A DNA stretch of 50,765 nucleotides from Anaerolineaceae bacterium (GCA_002702705.1 PABH01000016.1:1-50765); one strand, 5' to 3'. Positions 7,595 through 16,240 are shown, counted from the first letter of the stretch. The notes: a model not told the origin generated them from the letters alone. Translations and numbers: made by a program.

Positions 7595-8563
7595 TTAACT
7601 TTTTCGAATAAATGCCGCAATTTGCTGCACGGCTTTAACAGCTTCCGGAATACTGGGTGCATAGGCTGGATAAACATGTCCCATAAATGGCTCAATTACC
7701 AGTTGTGCCTGGCCACCAGCCTGTTGGATTTTTTCTACCAGACGGGTAGAATCATCCCGTAAAATTTCACTGCCACCTACCTGTACCAACATGGGTGGTA
7801 GTCCGGAAAGATCGGCATACAACGGGGAAATAAGTGGGTTTCCCCGATCATACGATCCCGCATAATCCAACGCACATTCTTCCAAATTTTGCCAGGAAAG
7901 CAAAACGTCTTCCTCTGCCAATTCTTGAATGGCATCTCCTGTACCTAATAAATCAGTCCAGGGGGAAAGTAAAATGGCACTAGCTGGCAAGGGATAACCG
8001 CGATCACGTGCGGCAATTAATGTCGCGAGTGTCAAACCGCCTCCAGCAGAATCGCCTGCAAAAACAATTTGTTTTGGGTCATAACCCTGATTTAGTAACC
8101 AACGGTATGCGGTTAGTGCATCATCCAAAGCAGCGGGAAAAGGAAACTCCGGTGCCAAACGATAATCAATCATTAAAAATTGGGCATCACTCTCATTTGC
8201 AAGAAGATGTAAAAAACTGCGATGCAACACTGGCATACGGGTCACATACGCACCACCATGCAGATAAAATACCACCTGATTAGAAATTTCATCATCTGAA
8301 ACCACCCACTCTGCCGGCACCCCACCTGCATCTACGGGTTTTGGAATAAGATGTGCGGGGCTGGGCATACCCTTTCGCATACCATCCAAATACCCTCGTT
8401 GTTTTGCTACTTCGATTATTTCCGGTTTATAAAACAATTTAAGTAACCCATAAATGATCCGAGAACGTAGGCTGGGTTTAAAAACTTCCATCCACTCCAA
8501 CCCCCCAACCACACCCAAGAGAAAAAAAAGGATCAATCGATAATTTTTAACCAGCCTTTTCAT
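7595..8563 (-). CDS. Alpha/beta hydrolase, HSL (hormone-sensitive lipase) family esterase
   Basis: Carboxylester hydrolase of the HSL family, 322 residues. The family's oxyanion-hole motif 'HGGAYV' is at about 102-107 and the nucleophile elbow 'GDSAGGG' places the catalytic serine at Ser172. His296 ('FMGHVYPAY') completes the triad; the acid is Glu266 or Asp270 in 'GGSEILRDD', a variant block seen in some members in place of the common 'DPLRD'. Residues about 8-22 form a hydrophobic N-terminal segment that could anchor it in the membrane. ATG 8563 has GGGAG eight bases upstream. It starts 77 bases after the methyltransferase gene stops and is probably the last gene of a leftward unit. Substrate is unknown; short- or medium-chain acyl esters are typical. 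Confidence 0.88.
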   Translation of the reverse strand: MKRLVKNYRLILFFLLGVVGGLEWMEVFKPSLRSRIIYGLLKLFYKPEIIEVAKQRGYLDGMRKGMPSPAHLIPKPVDAGGVPAEWVVSDDEISNQVVFYLHGGAYVTRMPVLHRSFLHLLANESDAQFLMIDYRLAPEFPFPAALDDALTAYRWLLNQGYDPKQIVFAGDSAGGGLTLATLIAARDRGYPLPASAILLSPWTDLLGTGDAIQELAEEDVLLSWQNLEECALDYAGSYDRGNPLISPLYADLSGLPPMLVQVGGSEILRDDSTRLVEKIQQAGGQAQLVIEPFMGHVYPAYAPSIPEAVKAVQQIAAFIRKS

Positions 8564-8640
8564 TTTTATACTCCCTGAACACCTTTAATTATACGTTTTG
8601 TTCAAACTTTACCCATTTCAGGGTTATACAACAGGCTTTT

Positions 8641-9471
8641 TTATAGATCCCAATAAACCAATGCCGTCCGTACACCTTTTGGCCATTCTAAACCCTGGTC
8701 TGTTTTTTTTAAATTGGAAGATAACAGGTTCGTTAAGTCATAGTCATAATGAGTTTCGTTTGTTATAGCCAGGCGTTGTTTGATCTCTGATAAAGCAGCT
8801 TCCATGTTTTCACAAACCCAAGGCTTCCACCAACCTCGGTCTTCCATGATAACATTTGGAAATATTCCCATCGAAAGAAGAATATTGTAAGCAATTTGAA
8901 AATTTGGGCTGTCATAGGGATGACCAAATACCAATCTAGCTGCCTTTGCCATCACTGCGTTCGGATCCGGTGCTCGGATTAACAAAATACAACGTTTTAA
9001 TGCTGTTTTTTGCATTGCATTTATAAAGTTGGGTAGATCAGGGGCACCATACATGGCGTGTGAACAAAAACATATATCATACTGACCCAAATTATCCTGT
9101 GGCCAACTTTGATTGATTACATTAATGGTCTTGAAACCAGAATCGTTTACACGATCAGTTAATATCTTTAACATACTCATGGAAGGATCTAATGCGGTGA
9201 CATGAGCACCTTGTTCTGCCATCAACAACGCCCAATCTCCCGTACCTGCCCCAATATCCAAAATAGAAGCTTCTGGAAAGTCCTTCAATGTTTGGAGCAC
9301 AAACTGACGGCTAGAATCATTACCTGCCGCCCAACGTTTTCTTACCCTTTCCCTGAAATGGTCTGCACGACCATACCATGTATCCGATTGATATTTTTGA
9401 TGACGTCGTTCTTCATGAACTAATACCAAATCAGCCCACAATTTTGTCCAATTCGTAATTTTTTCCAACAA
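8641..9471 (-). CDS. Class I SAM-dependent methyltransferase
   Basis: A 276-residue cytoplasmic methyltransferase. The S-adenosylmethionine-binding motif I 'LDIGAGTGDW' is at residues 71-80, followed by motif II-like 'VTALDPS' at about 94-100 and 'YDICFCSHAMY' further on, as in class I Rossmann folds of the UbiE/generic type. The N-terminal 60 residues are helical and charged. The start appears to be TTG: two TTG codons in a row (9471 and 9468), with GAGG two and five bases before them; the second has the better spacing. It lies 22 bases downstream of the M28 peptidase gene, so the genes are probably cotranscribed. The methylated substrate cannot be told from sequence. Confidence 0.82.
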   Translation of the reverse strand: MLEKITNWTKLWADLVLVHEERRHQKYQSDTWYGRADHFRERVRKRWAAGNDSSRQFVLQTLKDFPEASILDIGAGTGDWALLMAEQGAHVTALDPSMSMLKILTDRVNDSGFKTINVINQSWPQDNLGQYDICFCSHAMYGAPDLPNFINAMQKTALKRCILLIRAPDPNAVMAKAARLVFGHPYDSPNFQIAYNILLSMGIFPNVIMEDRGWWKPWVCENMEAALSEIKQRLAITNETHYDYDLTNLLSSNLKKTDQGLEWPKGVRTALVYWDL

Positions 9472-9493
9472 AACCTCATTCTACTTATAATTT

Positions 9494-10657
9494 TTATTTA
9501 TAAATCGCCAGCAATTTTATCATCATGCGGATCACCCTGTCTAAGGTATCTTTTTCTATCACGCGAACGGTATCCTCCAGACGATGGTAAGCCTGTTTTG
9601 CCATTTCAGATCCAGAAGTTTCAATGGAAATAGCAGGAATTCCGGCCCGCAAGAAACTGGAAAAATCACCATTCCGGTAAATATAAAATAAATCACGGGC
9701 ATCCGGTGCTACGCGATACAATAAGTCAGCCAGCTTTTTATCGCTTTTAAATAGTTTAATACGTCCAACACCACGTACCACTCGAATCAATTTTCCAGCG
9801 CCTACTTGATCTAAAACAACCACCGGAATTTTTAAATCGTTCTTCTTCATTTGATGTGCAAAAGCCTCTGCCCCATACATTCCGGTCTCTTCAGCATCGG
9901 TGAATAAGAATCCAACATGAAGGTTTTCTACCGGATTTTGATGTAAAAAATCTGCCAAAACCATTGATACGGCAACACCCGAAGCATTATCAACTGCACC
10001 TGGTACAAATTGATTTTGATGAGTTAATTGTTCCCAAACGTCCATACCCAACAAAAATAGAGCAAAAACCACCATTAAGAAACTAAGGGCAGTTATTACT
10101 TCAGAAGGCACTTGAAAACCAACCCAAAAAAACAAAGCAAAAAACACAATCATCCAGGCAATTCGCTGCATTATAACAAAAAGATTGGATTGAAGGTTTC
10201 GACCAATTTTTGAAGTAACAGGGTTTTGGCGTGCCGTATCAACATGGGCTGAGAGGATCAAATCAAGTTTTTCCAATGGGATCGTCTTTGGCAAAGCCAA
10301 TAAATTAAACGATTGATCAGTAACAGCACGTTTACGTTGCATCATTTGCCATAATTCGGGTAATGCAGCCACAACAAAAGGTAAGGGTAAAACAATCAGA
10401 GGTAGGTTAATTAAACCCCAGGCAGCAACCACAAAAAACAATGCCACAATGCTGTAATAAGGACTGAATTTTGAAAACTTTGAGAATAAAAATTCTTGTT
10501 TTTCACAATCATAACCCCAGGATAATAAATGATCTTGCAAATAATCCATTGCTTTTTTTACTTCTGGGCTGCCTGCTGGACGAGGACCAATTTCGTTTAC
10601 CAGGTAGTTGATAATCTCCCAGGCTTGAAGCGCTTCAACAGAATAACTATTCTTCAT
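9494..10657 (-). CDS. Membrane-bound M28-family zinc aminopeptidase-like protein
   Basis: A 387-residue metallopeptidase of family M28 with membrane segments. Metal ligands are recognisable: His138 with catalytic-site Asp140 ('SAHVDT'), bridging Asp223 ('GAVDNASG'), the catalytic/ligand pair Glu256-Glu257 ('DAEETG'), Asp283 ('LDQVGAG') and His358 ('AYHRLEDT'). Hydrophobic stretches at about 66-100 and 158-205 give about four transmembrane helices, interrupting the fold and probably tethering the catalytic domain. ATG 10657 is preferred to an upstream in-frame ATG at 10675 because GGTGG lies six bases before it. It overlaps the end of the upstream gene by 11 bases, so translation is probably coupled. 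The substrate is presumably a peptide N-terminus, but M28 also includes glutaminyl cyclases and inactive homologues. Confidence 0.85.
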   Translation of the reverse strand: MKNSYSVEALQAWEIINYLVNEIGPRPAGSPEVKKAMDYLQDHLLSWGYDCEKQEFLFSKFSKFSPYYSIVALFFVVAAWGLINLPLIVLPLPFVVAALPELWQMMQRKRAVTDQSFNLLALPKTIPLEKLDLILSAHVDTARQNPVTSKIGRNLQSNLFVIMQRIAWMIVFFALFFWVGFQVPSEVITALSFLMVVFALFLLGMDVWEQLTHQNQFVPGAVDNASGVAVSMVLADFLHQNPVENLHVGFLFTDAEETGMYGAEAFAHQMKKNDLKIPVVVLDQVGAGKLIRVVRGVGRIKLFKSDKKLADLLYRVAPDARDLFYIYRNGDFSSFLRAGIPAISIETSGSEMAKQAYHRLEDTVRVIEKDTLDRVIRMMIKLLAIYK

Positions 10658-11468
10658 TTTTAGCCACCAAAACAAATCTTTTTAAATCATATTGGTACAA
10701 TAGGTCATCTTGTTCAAAATCTGCAATGATTTTCATTCCCAATTTATTAAAATTTTCTTTTTCAGCTAAATGTTCATCCAATCCCTGATTAACTACCAAA
10801 ACCACCCCTTTGGGAGCTAGACTTTCGCGTACCGATTCTCGTAAATTTAATGGATCAAATTGACCTTTTGGTAAACCCCACGCCAAGTGATCCTTAACAA
10901 AGACAAAAGGGAAAAACATACAGATCAAGTCAAAATGATGAGGAACTGTTTTAAAAGCTTCTTTTTGATATGTTACTTGCAAATCACGGAGATGTGCTCT
11001 GGCATAATCCCAACAAGAATAAAAACTGCTGAAAACCCGGTACGGGTCTACCTCATAACCCGTTAAATTAACCTGACGAGGTGTATTAATCCCATACCAT
11101 GTTAAACCTGCATATAGGGCCTGTACATAAAACCAGTGCGAGGGGCCAATATCTGCAACATTCAGCGTGGCAGGCAGATTAATTCCAGCTATATCAAAAG
11201 CATTTTCCAACATAGACAAATAAAATAAATTTTCTCGAAAATTAATCCGGGTAGAACACGCTGAAAAAAGCTCTAAATGATACTGATTCAATAATCTTTC
11301 CGCTGTTTGTTCTGCTTGCTGTTTTTTAACCCCGCTATGAAAATCAAACAAATCATCTTTTATTTGATTTTCAAAAATTAATCCATTACGCCTCCACCGA
11401 ACCCATTTTCTTAGCTGAAAATCCAGCGTATTCCGCCAATTTTGAAGGGTTTGCCAAAGCTTATCCAT
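10647..11468 (-). CDS. Methyltransferase-fold protein of unknown function
   Basis: A 273-residue protein without signal or membrane segment. Residues 103-112 'NVADIGPSHW' look like a modified SAM-binding motif I (Gly-rich turn reduced to one Gly), and 'GYEVDPYR' at about 137-144 fits the acidic motif II, so a Rossmann methyltransferase fold is likely. 'FDLICMFFPFVF' and 'GVVLVVNQG' fit later strands. The loss of the GxGxG pattern leaves real cofactor binding in doubt. It is the first gene of a leftward unit (this gene, M28 peptidase, methyltransferase, hydrolase) and overlaps the next gene by 11 bases. The ATG follows AAGGG with no gap and a -10 box ends only six bases before it, suggesting a leaderless message. 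I cannot name a function. Confidence 0.7.
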   Translation of the reverse strand: MDKLWQTLQNWRNTLDFQLRKWVRWRRNGLIFENQIKDDLFDFHSGVKKQQAEQTAERLLNQYHLELFSACSTRINFRENLFYLSMLENAFDIAGINLPATLNVADIGPSHWFYVQALYAGLTWYGINTPRQVNLTGYEVDPYRVFSSFYSCWDYARAHLRDLQVTYQKEAFKTVPHHFDLICMFFPFVFVKDHLAWGLPKGQFDPLNLRESVRESLAPKGVVLVVNQGLDEHLAEKENFNKLGMKIIADFEQDDLLYQYDLKRFVLVAKNEE

Positions 11469-11474
11469 CCCTTG

Positions 11475-11503
11475 ATTCTAGCCTGTTTTACAAATTTTGT
11501 CAT
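11475..11503 (-). promoter_or_regulatory. Promoter of the 10.6-11.5 kb unit, possibly leaderless
   Basis: Reading leftward, ATGACA (11503-11498), 17 bases, then TAGAAT (11480-11475); five of six positions match consensus in each box. The start codon begins at 11468, seven bases beyond the -10, so transcription would begin at or next to the ATG. Confidence 0.5.
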
Positions 11504-11592
11504 ACAAAAAATCTTTGTGGTCTTTTACGGCAAAGCAATTCCTTAAAAAGATATCCGCCATGAATAACAATTCTTAAAAAGCTACTTTGTTA

Positions 11593-13788
11593 TTACCTTG
11601 ATTTATTGTTAATATCTCCCAACAAATCCATAAACTGTTCCACAACTTGGGGGTCAAATTGTTTTCCGCTAAGATTAAGTATATGATTTTTCACTTTCTC
11701 GTCATCCCATGCTTTTCGATAAGGTCTATCGTGCGAAAGTGCATCCCAAACATCAATAACAGAAAATATTCTTGCCGCAAGTGGAATTTGCTCACCTTGT
11801 ATTCCTCGCGGGTATCCAAGACCATTCCACCATTCGTGATGGCAATAAGGGATGTCTAATGCCTCTCTTAAGAAAGGAATTGGAGATAAAAGATTAAATG
11901 CATAAACCGGATGAGCCTTCATGATTTTCCATTCCTCTGGAGTGAGCGGACCAGATTTTAATAATATTTCATCAGGAATTCCCATTTTTCCGATATCATG
12001 CAAAATCGCACCGCGCCGCACATGTAATATTTCATCCTTTTCCATCCCCATTTTTTGACATAATTGCACTGTCATATTTATCAATCTGCGGCTGTGATCT
12101 TCCGTTTCCTTATCTCTTAATTCAAGTGCTTTCGCCCATCCTTCCAACGTAAGATCATAAGATTGGCTTAATAAGATATTCGAACGTTGTAAATTTGTCA
12201 CCAGAGCAGCATTATCTAATGCAATCGCAGCTTGTCCGGCAATCACATCCAAAAATTGCCAATCCTTTGCCTCCATATTAATCTCAGTGTTTTGAAACAC
12301 CTCCAATACGCCTTCCACTTCACCATGTGAGATTAAAGGAAATCCAGCAAAATCAGCAAAGCCCTCCGTTTTAATAAATTCCATGTCTGGTTGAGATAAC
12401 CATTCTCGGTCCGAACAATAAAGAATCTTTTTATCCAAAGCCACCTGACCTGCTAAACCTTCTCCTATCTCAAGTTTGGCTTCCTTCCAGGATTTTTTAA
12501 AACCCCGATCCAGTAAATTTATTAACTGTAGAGATGCACGGTCAAAACGCCAGATTGATAAACCATCAAATTTGTATAAATTCTCAATCTGATCAAAAAT
12601 TACTTTTATGATTTCTACCAAGCTTGAGCCACTGTTAATAGCAAGGTCAATTTGATGCAAGGCATTTAGCTGGCTTAATTGTTTTTGAATTTCTTGTTCT
12701 GCAATTATTCGTTGAGTAATATCGCGCCCTTCAACTAAAATAGCGTTTACTTTCTGTTTACTTGAAAATATTGGTTTAAATGAACCATCCATATAAATTT
12801 GTCGATCTTTGTACCCATAGTTAACAAATTCTATTTGCACAAATTCGCCTTCGGCACATCGTTCCACACAATTTTTAATTTTGGACATTATGATAGGATC
12901 GACATTAAACCAATCCGTTTCCCAAAAATAACATCCAATAACATCCTGAGCGTTACGATTAATAAACGACAAGGCGGTTTGATTAACTTTTAAAACTTTC
13001 CCCTGTGTGTCTAACAAGGCGATAAATTGGACGGCACTATCAAACAAAGTAGAAAGTTGCGCCTCACTGGATGCCAAAGCAAACAAAGCCACTTGCCGTT
13101 TCTTCTCGGCTTGTTGTGTACGCCAAATGGTGAAAGAAGACCATATACCAATAAAAACTAACAAAATTACAATCACACCATACGTTCCACGGCGAACCAT
13201 ACCTAATGTTTTATCTAAATCATCCAGATACAAACCATTCCCAATAACCCAACCCCAAGGTTCATATAATTTTACATAAGATAATTTCCGTCCAAATTGA
13301 TTTGGGTTTTCGCGCAGCTGCCATTTATATTCTAAAAAACCATCTCCATTTTGTTGAATTAGTTTATTAAACTCAATAAAAATCTTAGTACCATTAAAAT
13401 CTTGCTCATCGGAAACATCTTTACCCACCAAATCAGGCCTATAAGGGTGCATTAACATCATGGGTTGAAGGGTTTGTACCCAAAAATAATCCGAATTTAC
13501 TGGGCCATACCTTAATTCTTGCAAACGATTCAAGGCACGCTGTTGGGCTTCAGTAAGGGTCAATTCCCCTAAAATTACACGATGGTTATAATCCGAAACC
13601 AAACTAATCGCTAAATTATTTAATTCCTGAAGGTTTTCCTTTTTTGACTGAATTAAATTTTCCTCAAACATCGGAATTAATAAATACAAAATCAACCCAC
13701 CTAAAATTACAACAATACCAATCGTAGGCATTATGTACCCTAAAAATGATTTTAGGAAAAAAAGGTCATGGTTTTTCTTTTTCATCAT
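11593..13788 (-). CDS. Membrane Cache-PAS-GAF-HD-GYP protein (predicted c-di-GMP phosphodiesterase)
   Basis: A 731-residue sensor enzyme. A transmembrane helix (about 15-38) is followed by an extracytoplasmic single-Cache domain (about 40-200; 'YFWVQTLQPMMLMHPYRPDL' and 'GWVIGNGLYLDDL' are typical), a second helix (about 205-222), a PAS domain (about 245-365), a GAF domain (about 385-535) and an HD-GYP domain (about 560-720). In the last, His597-Asp598 ('LHDIGK'), His650-His651-Glu652 and Gly658-Tyr659-Pro660 are present; the usual Asp of HHExxDGxGYP is Asn655. This set fits hydrolysis of cyclic di-GMP in response to an external small molecule read by Cache. It stands alone on its strand. It is the natural opponent of the diguanylate cyclase about 4 kb away. 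Confidence 0.92.
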   Translation of the reverse strand: MMKKKNHDLFFLKSFLGYIMPTIGIVVILGGLILYLLIPMFEENLIQSKKENLQELNNLAISLVSDYNHRVILGELTLTEAQQRALNRLQELRYGPVNSDYFWVQTLQPMMLMHPYRPDLVGKDVSDEQDFNGTKIFIEFNKLIQQNGDGFLEYKWQLRENPNQFGRKLSYVKLYEPWGWVIGNGLYLDDLDKTLGMVRRGTYGVIVILLVFIGIWSSFTIWRTQQAEKKRQVALFALASSEAQLSTLFDSAVQFIALLDTQGKVLKVNQTALSFINRNAQDVIGCYFWETDWFNVDPIIMSKIKNCVERCAEGEFVQIEFVNYGYKDRQIYMDGSFKPIFSSKQKVNAILVEGRDITQRIIAEQEIQKQLSQLNALHQIDLAINSGSSLVEIIKVIFDQIENLYKFDGLSIWRFDRASLQLINLLDRGFKKSWKEAKLEIGEGLAGQVALDKKILYCSDREWLSQPDMEFIKTEGFADFAGFPLISHGEVEGVLEVFQNTEINMEAKDWQFLDVIAGQAAIALDNAALVTNLQRSNILLSQSYDLTLEGWAKALELRDKETEDHSRRLINMTVQLCQKMGMEKDEILHVRRGAILHDIGKMGIPDEILLKSGPLTPEEWKIMKAHPVYAFNLLSPIPFLREALDIPYCHHEWWNGLGYPRGIQGEQIPLAARIFSVIDVWDALSHDRPYRKAWDDEKVKNHILNLSGKQFDPQVVEQFMDLLGDINNKSR

Positions 13789-13894
13789 TTTTCCAAAATT
13801 TTATGGAAACCTATTTTAAAATATAAAAACAGGGGGAATTTAATTATCGCACAAATCACCAATAAAAAAAGTAAAAAGTGTCCACACAAAAACG

Positions 13895-13923
13895 TTGACT
13901 CAACTTATAAAATTTGCTATGCT
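13895..13923 (+). promoter_or_regulatory. Promoter of lacI-1
   Basis: TTGACT (13895-13900), exactly 17 bases, TATGCT (13918-13923): a good sigma70-type promoter. The predicted start site, about 13930, lies inside the palindrome at 13926-13937. Confidence 0.75.
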
Positions 13924-13925
13924 AT

Positions 13926-13950
13926 TAACACGTGTTACTGACACGTGTTA
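13926..13950 (+). promoter_or_regulatory. Tandem LacI-type operators upstream of lacI-1
   Basis: TAACACGTGTTA (13926-13937) is a perfect 12-base palindrome with the central CG typical of LacI-family operators. A second site, TGACACGTGTTA (13939-13950), is identical except for one base. Their centres are 13 bases apart, so the block also reads as a direct repeat of ACACGTGTTAC. Both lie between the -10 box and the lacI-1 start codon, so autorepression is very likely. Confidence 0.75.
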
Positions 13951-13964
13951 CCTGGGAGAATGGT

Positions 13965-15008
13965 ATGGAAACCCCAAAAAGAATAACCAGTCAGGATGTT
14001 GCAAAACGGGCAGGCGTCTCGCGTACTACTGTCTCTTTGGTGTTAAATAACAAACACCAAAGCAGCCAGATTAGTGACAAGACAGTACAAAAAGTGTTAC
14101 GTTCCGCCCACGAATTGGGATATGTGCCAAACGCCGCTGCTCAGGCATTGGTACGCAAAAAATCGGGGGTGATTGGTTTGATCTTAACCCGCGCACATCA
14201 ACAAATCAATTCAGACCTTTACCTTAACCAGGTTGTGAACGGGTTATTGAATGTTTGTCATAATAACAATTTCCGTGTTTTATTAGATGTGATTGAGGAT
14301 GATGATGAAATCTCCACCATTCAACGCATTATACAAGGACGTCAGGTGGACGGTATCATCTTTTTTGGACCCCGCACGAATGACAAAACGCTTTCTTTAC
14401 TTTCAAAAGCAAACTTTCCAACGGTCTTAATGGGCGCGTTACCAGATTCTAATTTTTATTCAGTTGATGTTGATAATCTGGCCGCTGCCCAAATGGCAAC
14501 GGAACATTTGATTAAACTCGGGCATCAAAGAATTGGCTGTATCACAAATGCTACTCCCAGTTATACTGCTGCAGCCGACCGTTTACAAGGTTATAAACTC
14601 GCCCTTTCAAAACATAAACTGCTGGCAGATGACCGTTTGGTGCGCTTTGGGGATTTTGATCCTCAAAGCGGATATCGAGCCATGCGCGGTTTGCTTTCGG
14701 TTAATCCGAGACCCACAGGAGTATTTGTAGCAAGTGATGTGGTCGCTTTTGGTGCCATCTCAGCGATAACAGAAGCTGGTTTAAGAATTCCAGAGGATAT
14801 TGCTGTAGTTGGTTTTGATGACGTGCCTTTATCTGCTTATATTACCCCCCACCTGACAAGTGTGCATCTACCAATATATGATCTGGCAGAAGAAGCCGGA
14901 TTAATGAGTATTCAATTAATCAATGGAGAAAGCCCGGAAAAACAAAACCTTAGGTTAAACACGTATCTTGTCGTTCGTGATTCCTGTGGTGCCAACCGGA
15001 ATAATTGA
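13965..15008 (+). CDS. LacI-family transcriptional regulator 1
   Basis: A 347-residue repressor: an N-terminal LacI helix-turn-helix and hinge (about 7-60; 'TSQDVAKRAGVSRTTVSLVL'), then a periplasmic-binding-protein-like effector domain (about 65-340) with the family's 'GIVGFDDVP'-type segment ('AVVGFDDVPLSAYI'). It should bind a sugar and control sugar genes from the cytoplasm. ATG 13965 is chosen because GGGAGAA sits four bases upstream and the HTH begins at the normal distance; an upstream in-frame ATG at 13932 would lie within the operator. It precedes a second LacI gene and a sugar ABC operon. Its tandem operator is autoregulatory; no second copy of that site was seen in the window by eye. 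Confidence 0.93.
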   Translation: METPKRITSQDVAKRAGVSRTTVSLVLNNKHQSSQISDKTVQKVLRSAHELGYVPNAAAQALVRKKSGVIGLILTRAHQQINSDLYLNQVVNGLLNVCHNNNFRVLLDVIEDDDEISTIQRIIQGRQVDGIIFFGPRTNDKTLSLLSKANFPTVLMGALPDSNFYSVDVDNLAAAQMATEHLIKLGHQRIGCITNATPSYTAAADRLQGYKLALSKHKLLADDRLVRFGDFDPQSGYRAMRGLLSVNPRPTGVFVASDVVAFGAISAITEAGLRIPEDIAVVGFDDVPLSAYITPHLTSVHLPIYDLAEEAGLMSIQLINGESPEKQNLRLNTYLVVRDSCGANRNN

Positions 15009-15056
15009 AAAGTAAGAATTAGTGAGGTTCTTATGCGATTGAAACCAATAAAGCGA

Positions 15057-15085
15057 TTGACTTTTGCTCAAAACTTTGTTATTCT
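15057..15085 (+). promoter_or_regulatory. Promoter of lacI-2 and probably the sugar operon
   Basis: TTGACT (15057-15062), 17 bases, TATTCT (15080-15085). Its -35 box and spacing are the same as in the lacI-1 promoter. The palindrome at 15102-15117 falls about ten bases after the predicted start site. Confidence 0.7.
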
Positions 15086-15101
15086 ATTTGTAAGACCTTG
15101 C

Positions 15102-15117
15102 ATGAAAGCACTTTCAT
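15102..15117 (+). promoter_or_regulatory. LacI-type operator upstream of lacI-2
   Basis: ATGAAAG-CA-CTTTCAT, two perfect 7-base arms around two central bases, a form close to many LacI/GalR operators. It differs clearly from the lacI-1 site, suggesting the two repressors recognise different DNA. Its place at about +10 of the transcript fits roadblock-type repression. Confidence 0.65.
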
Positions 15118-15133
15118 AAACAGGACCCGTTCT

Positions 15134-16138
15134 ATGCCCCCTAAATCTTCACCCACAATTTATGATGTCGCAAAAACAGCCGGTGTTTCGATTACCACCG
15201 TCTCTCGGGTGTTAAATGCTTCTGACAAAGTAAATGAAGCCACTCGGAAACGAATTGTGGATGCGATTGATGCTTTAGGTTTTGTTCCAAAGGCAGAAGC
15301 AAGAGCACGGGCTTTACGGGCAGCCGGGCGAATTGGGGTATTAACACCTTTTTTCACTGCACCTTCTTTCGTTCAACGATTAAGAGGGGTGTCTGCAGCG
15401 TTATCAGATACGCATCATGAATTGATTATTTATACGGTTGAAACTACAGAACATTTGGATGGTTATTTAGCTTCATTGCCACTCACGGGTAACCTGGATG
15501 GTCTCATCATTTTATCAATGGAAGTGGATGAAACAGCTGTAAAACGATTGAATGAACATGATTTAAAAACCGTTTTGGTTGAATACCCAGTACAAACTTT
15601 AAGTAGTGTCGTCATAAATGATATTGCGGGTGGACGATTAGCCGCTGAGCACTTAATTGATAAAGGACATAAACAAATGGCTTTTATCGGTGTAGATCGT
15701 TCGCCCGAGTATGCTCACAAACCGATTGGATTACGGTTAAAAGGTTTTCAAAAAACATTACGGCAAGCAGAAATTGATCTGCCTGATAATCGGGTCATCC
15801 ATGCACCTTTTGAACTTGAAAGTACCTATCGTTTGGCGTTGGATTTACTGAAACAAAATAATCCCCCTACGGCTATTTTTGCCGCCACCGATTTACAAGC
15901 GATGGCTGTATTAAAAGCAGCTCGTGAAATTGGGCTGAATACGCCTGAGGATCTGGCAATTATCGGATTTGATGATCTTGATATGGCCAGTTATCTAGGG
16001 TTAACGACGATTCGTCAACATCTTGATGAATCCGGACGGATTGCAGTAGAGCTACTCCTAGCCGATCTTGCCAATCCGGATCGTTTACCGAGACACGTTG
16101 AATTACCACTAGAAATTATTCAGCGTGATACAACGTAA
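15134..16138 (+). CDS. LacI-family transcriptional regulator 2
   Basis: A 334-residue repressor with N-terminal LacI helix-turn-helix ('IYDVAKTAGVSITTVSRVL', about 7-55) and sugar-binding effector domain to the end ('LAIIGFDDLDMASYLGL'). ATG 15134 is chosen because AGGA lies eight bases upstream and the palindromic operator then falls wholly in the leader; an in-frame TTG at 15098 would begin upstream of that operator and has no ribosome binding site. It lies 102 bases before the binding-protein gene of the sugar ABC operon, and no strong promoter was seen in between, so it probably shares a transcript with the operon and represses it. Effector is presumably the transported sugar. Confidence 0.92.
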   Translation: MPPKSSPTIYDVAKTAGVSITTVSRVLNASDKVNEATRKRIVDAIDALGFVPKAEARARALRAAGRIGVLTPFFTAPSFVQRLRGVSAALSDTHHELIIYTVETTEHLDGYLASLPLTGNLDGLIILSMEVDETAVKRLNEHDLKTVLVEYPVQTLSSVVINDIAGGRLAAEHLIDKGHKQMAFIGVDRSPEYAHKPIGLRLKGFQKTLRQAEIDLPDNRVIHAPFELESTYRLALDLLKQNNPPTAIFAATDLQAMAVLKAAREIGLNTPEDLAIIGFDDLDMASYLGLTTIRQHLDESGRIAVELLLADLANPDRLPRHVELPLEIIQRDTT

Positions 16139-16148
16139 TTTATCGAAA

Positions 16149-16175
16149 TGTGGAAATCCACAATTAAAGGAGGTG
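16149..16175 (+). other. Inverted repeat and orphan Shine-Dalgarno ahead of the sugar-binding protein
   Basis: TGTGGA-AA-TCCACA (16149-16162) is a small dyad just after lacI-2. It is followed by AAAGGAGGTG (16166-16175), a near-perfect complement to the 16S rRNA 3' end, yet no ATG, GTG or TTG lies at the right distance downstream. The real start of the binding protein is 66 bases further on, with its own GGAGGAG. Function unknown. Confidence 0.4.
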
Positions 16176-16240
16176 GTAATCAAAAATTTCTGGTTCGTCT
16201 GTCGTAACAAAACTTTTAATCCATTTTTTCTGGAGGAGAA

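Noticed and set aside
13926-13950. CACGTG palindromes as eukaryote-style E-boxes or a restriction-site artefact.
   Set aside because: Their position on the start site of a LacI gene and their tandem form fit a LacI operator far better.
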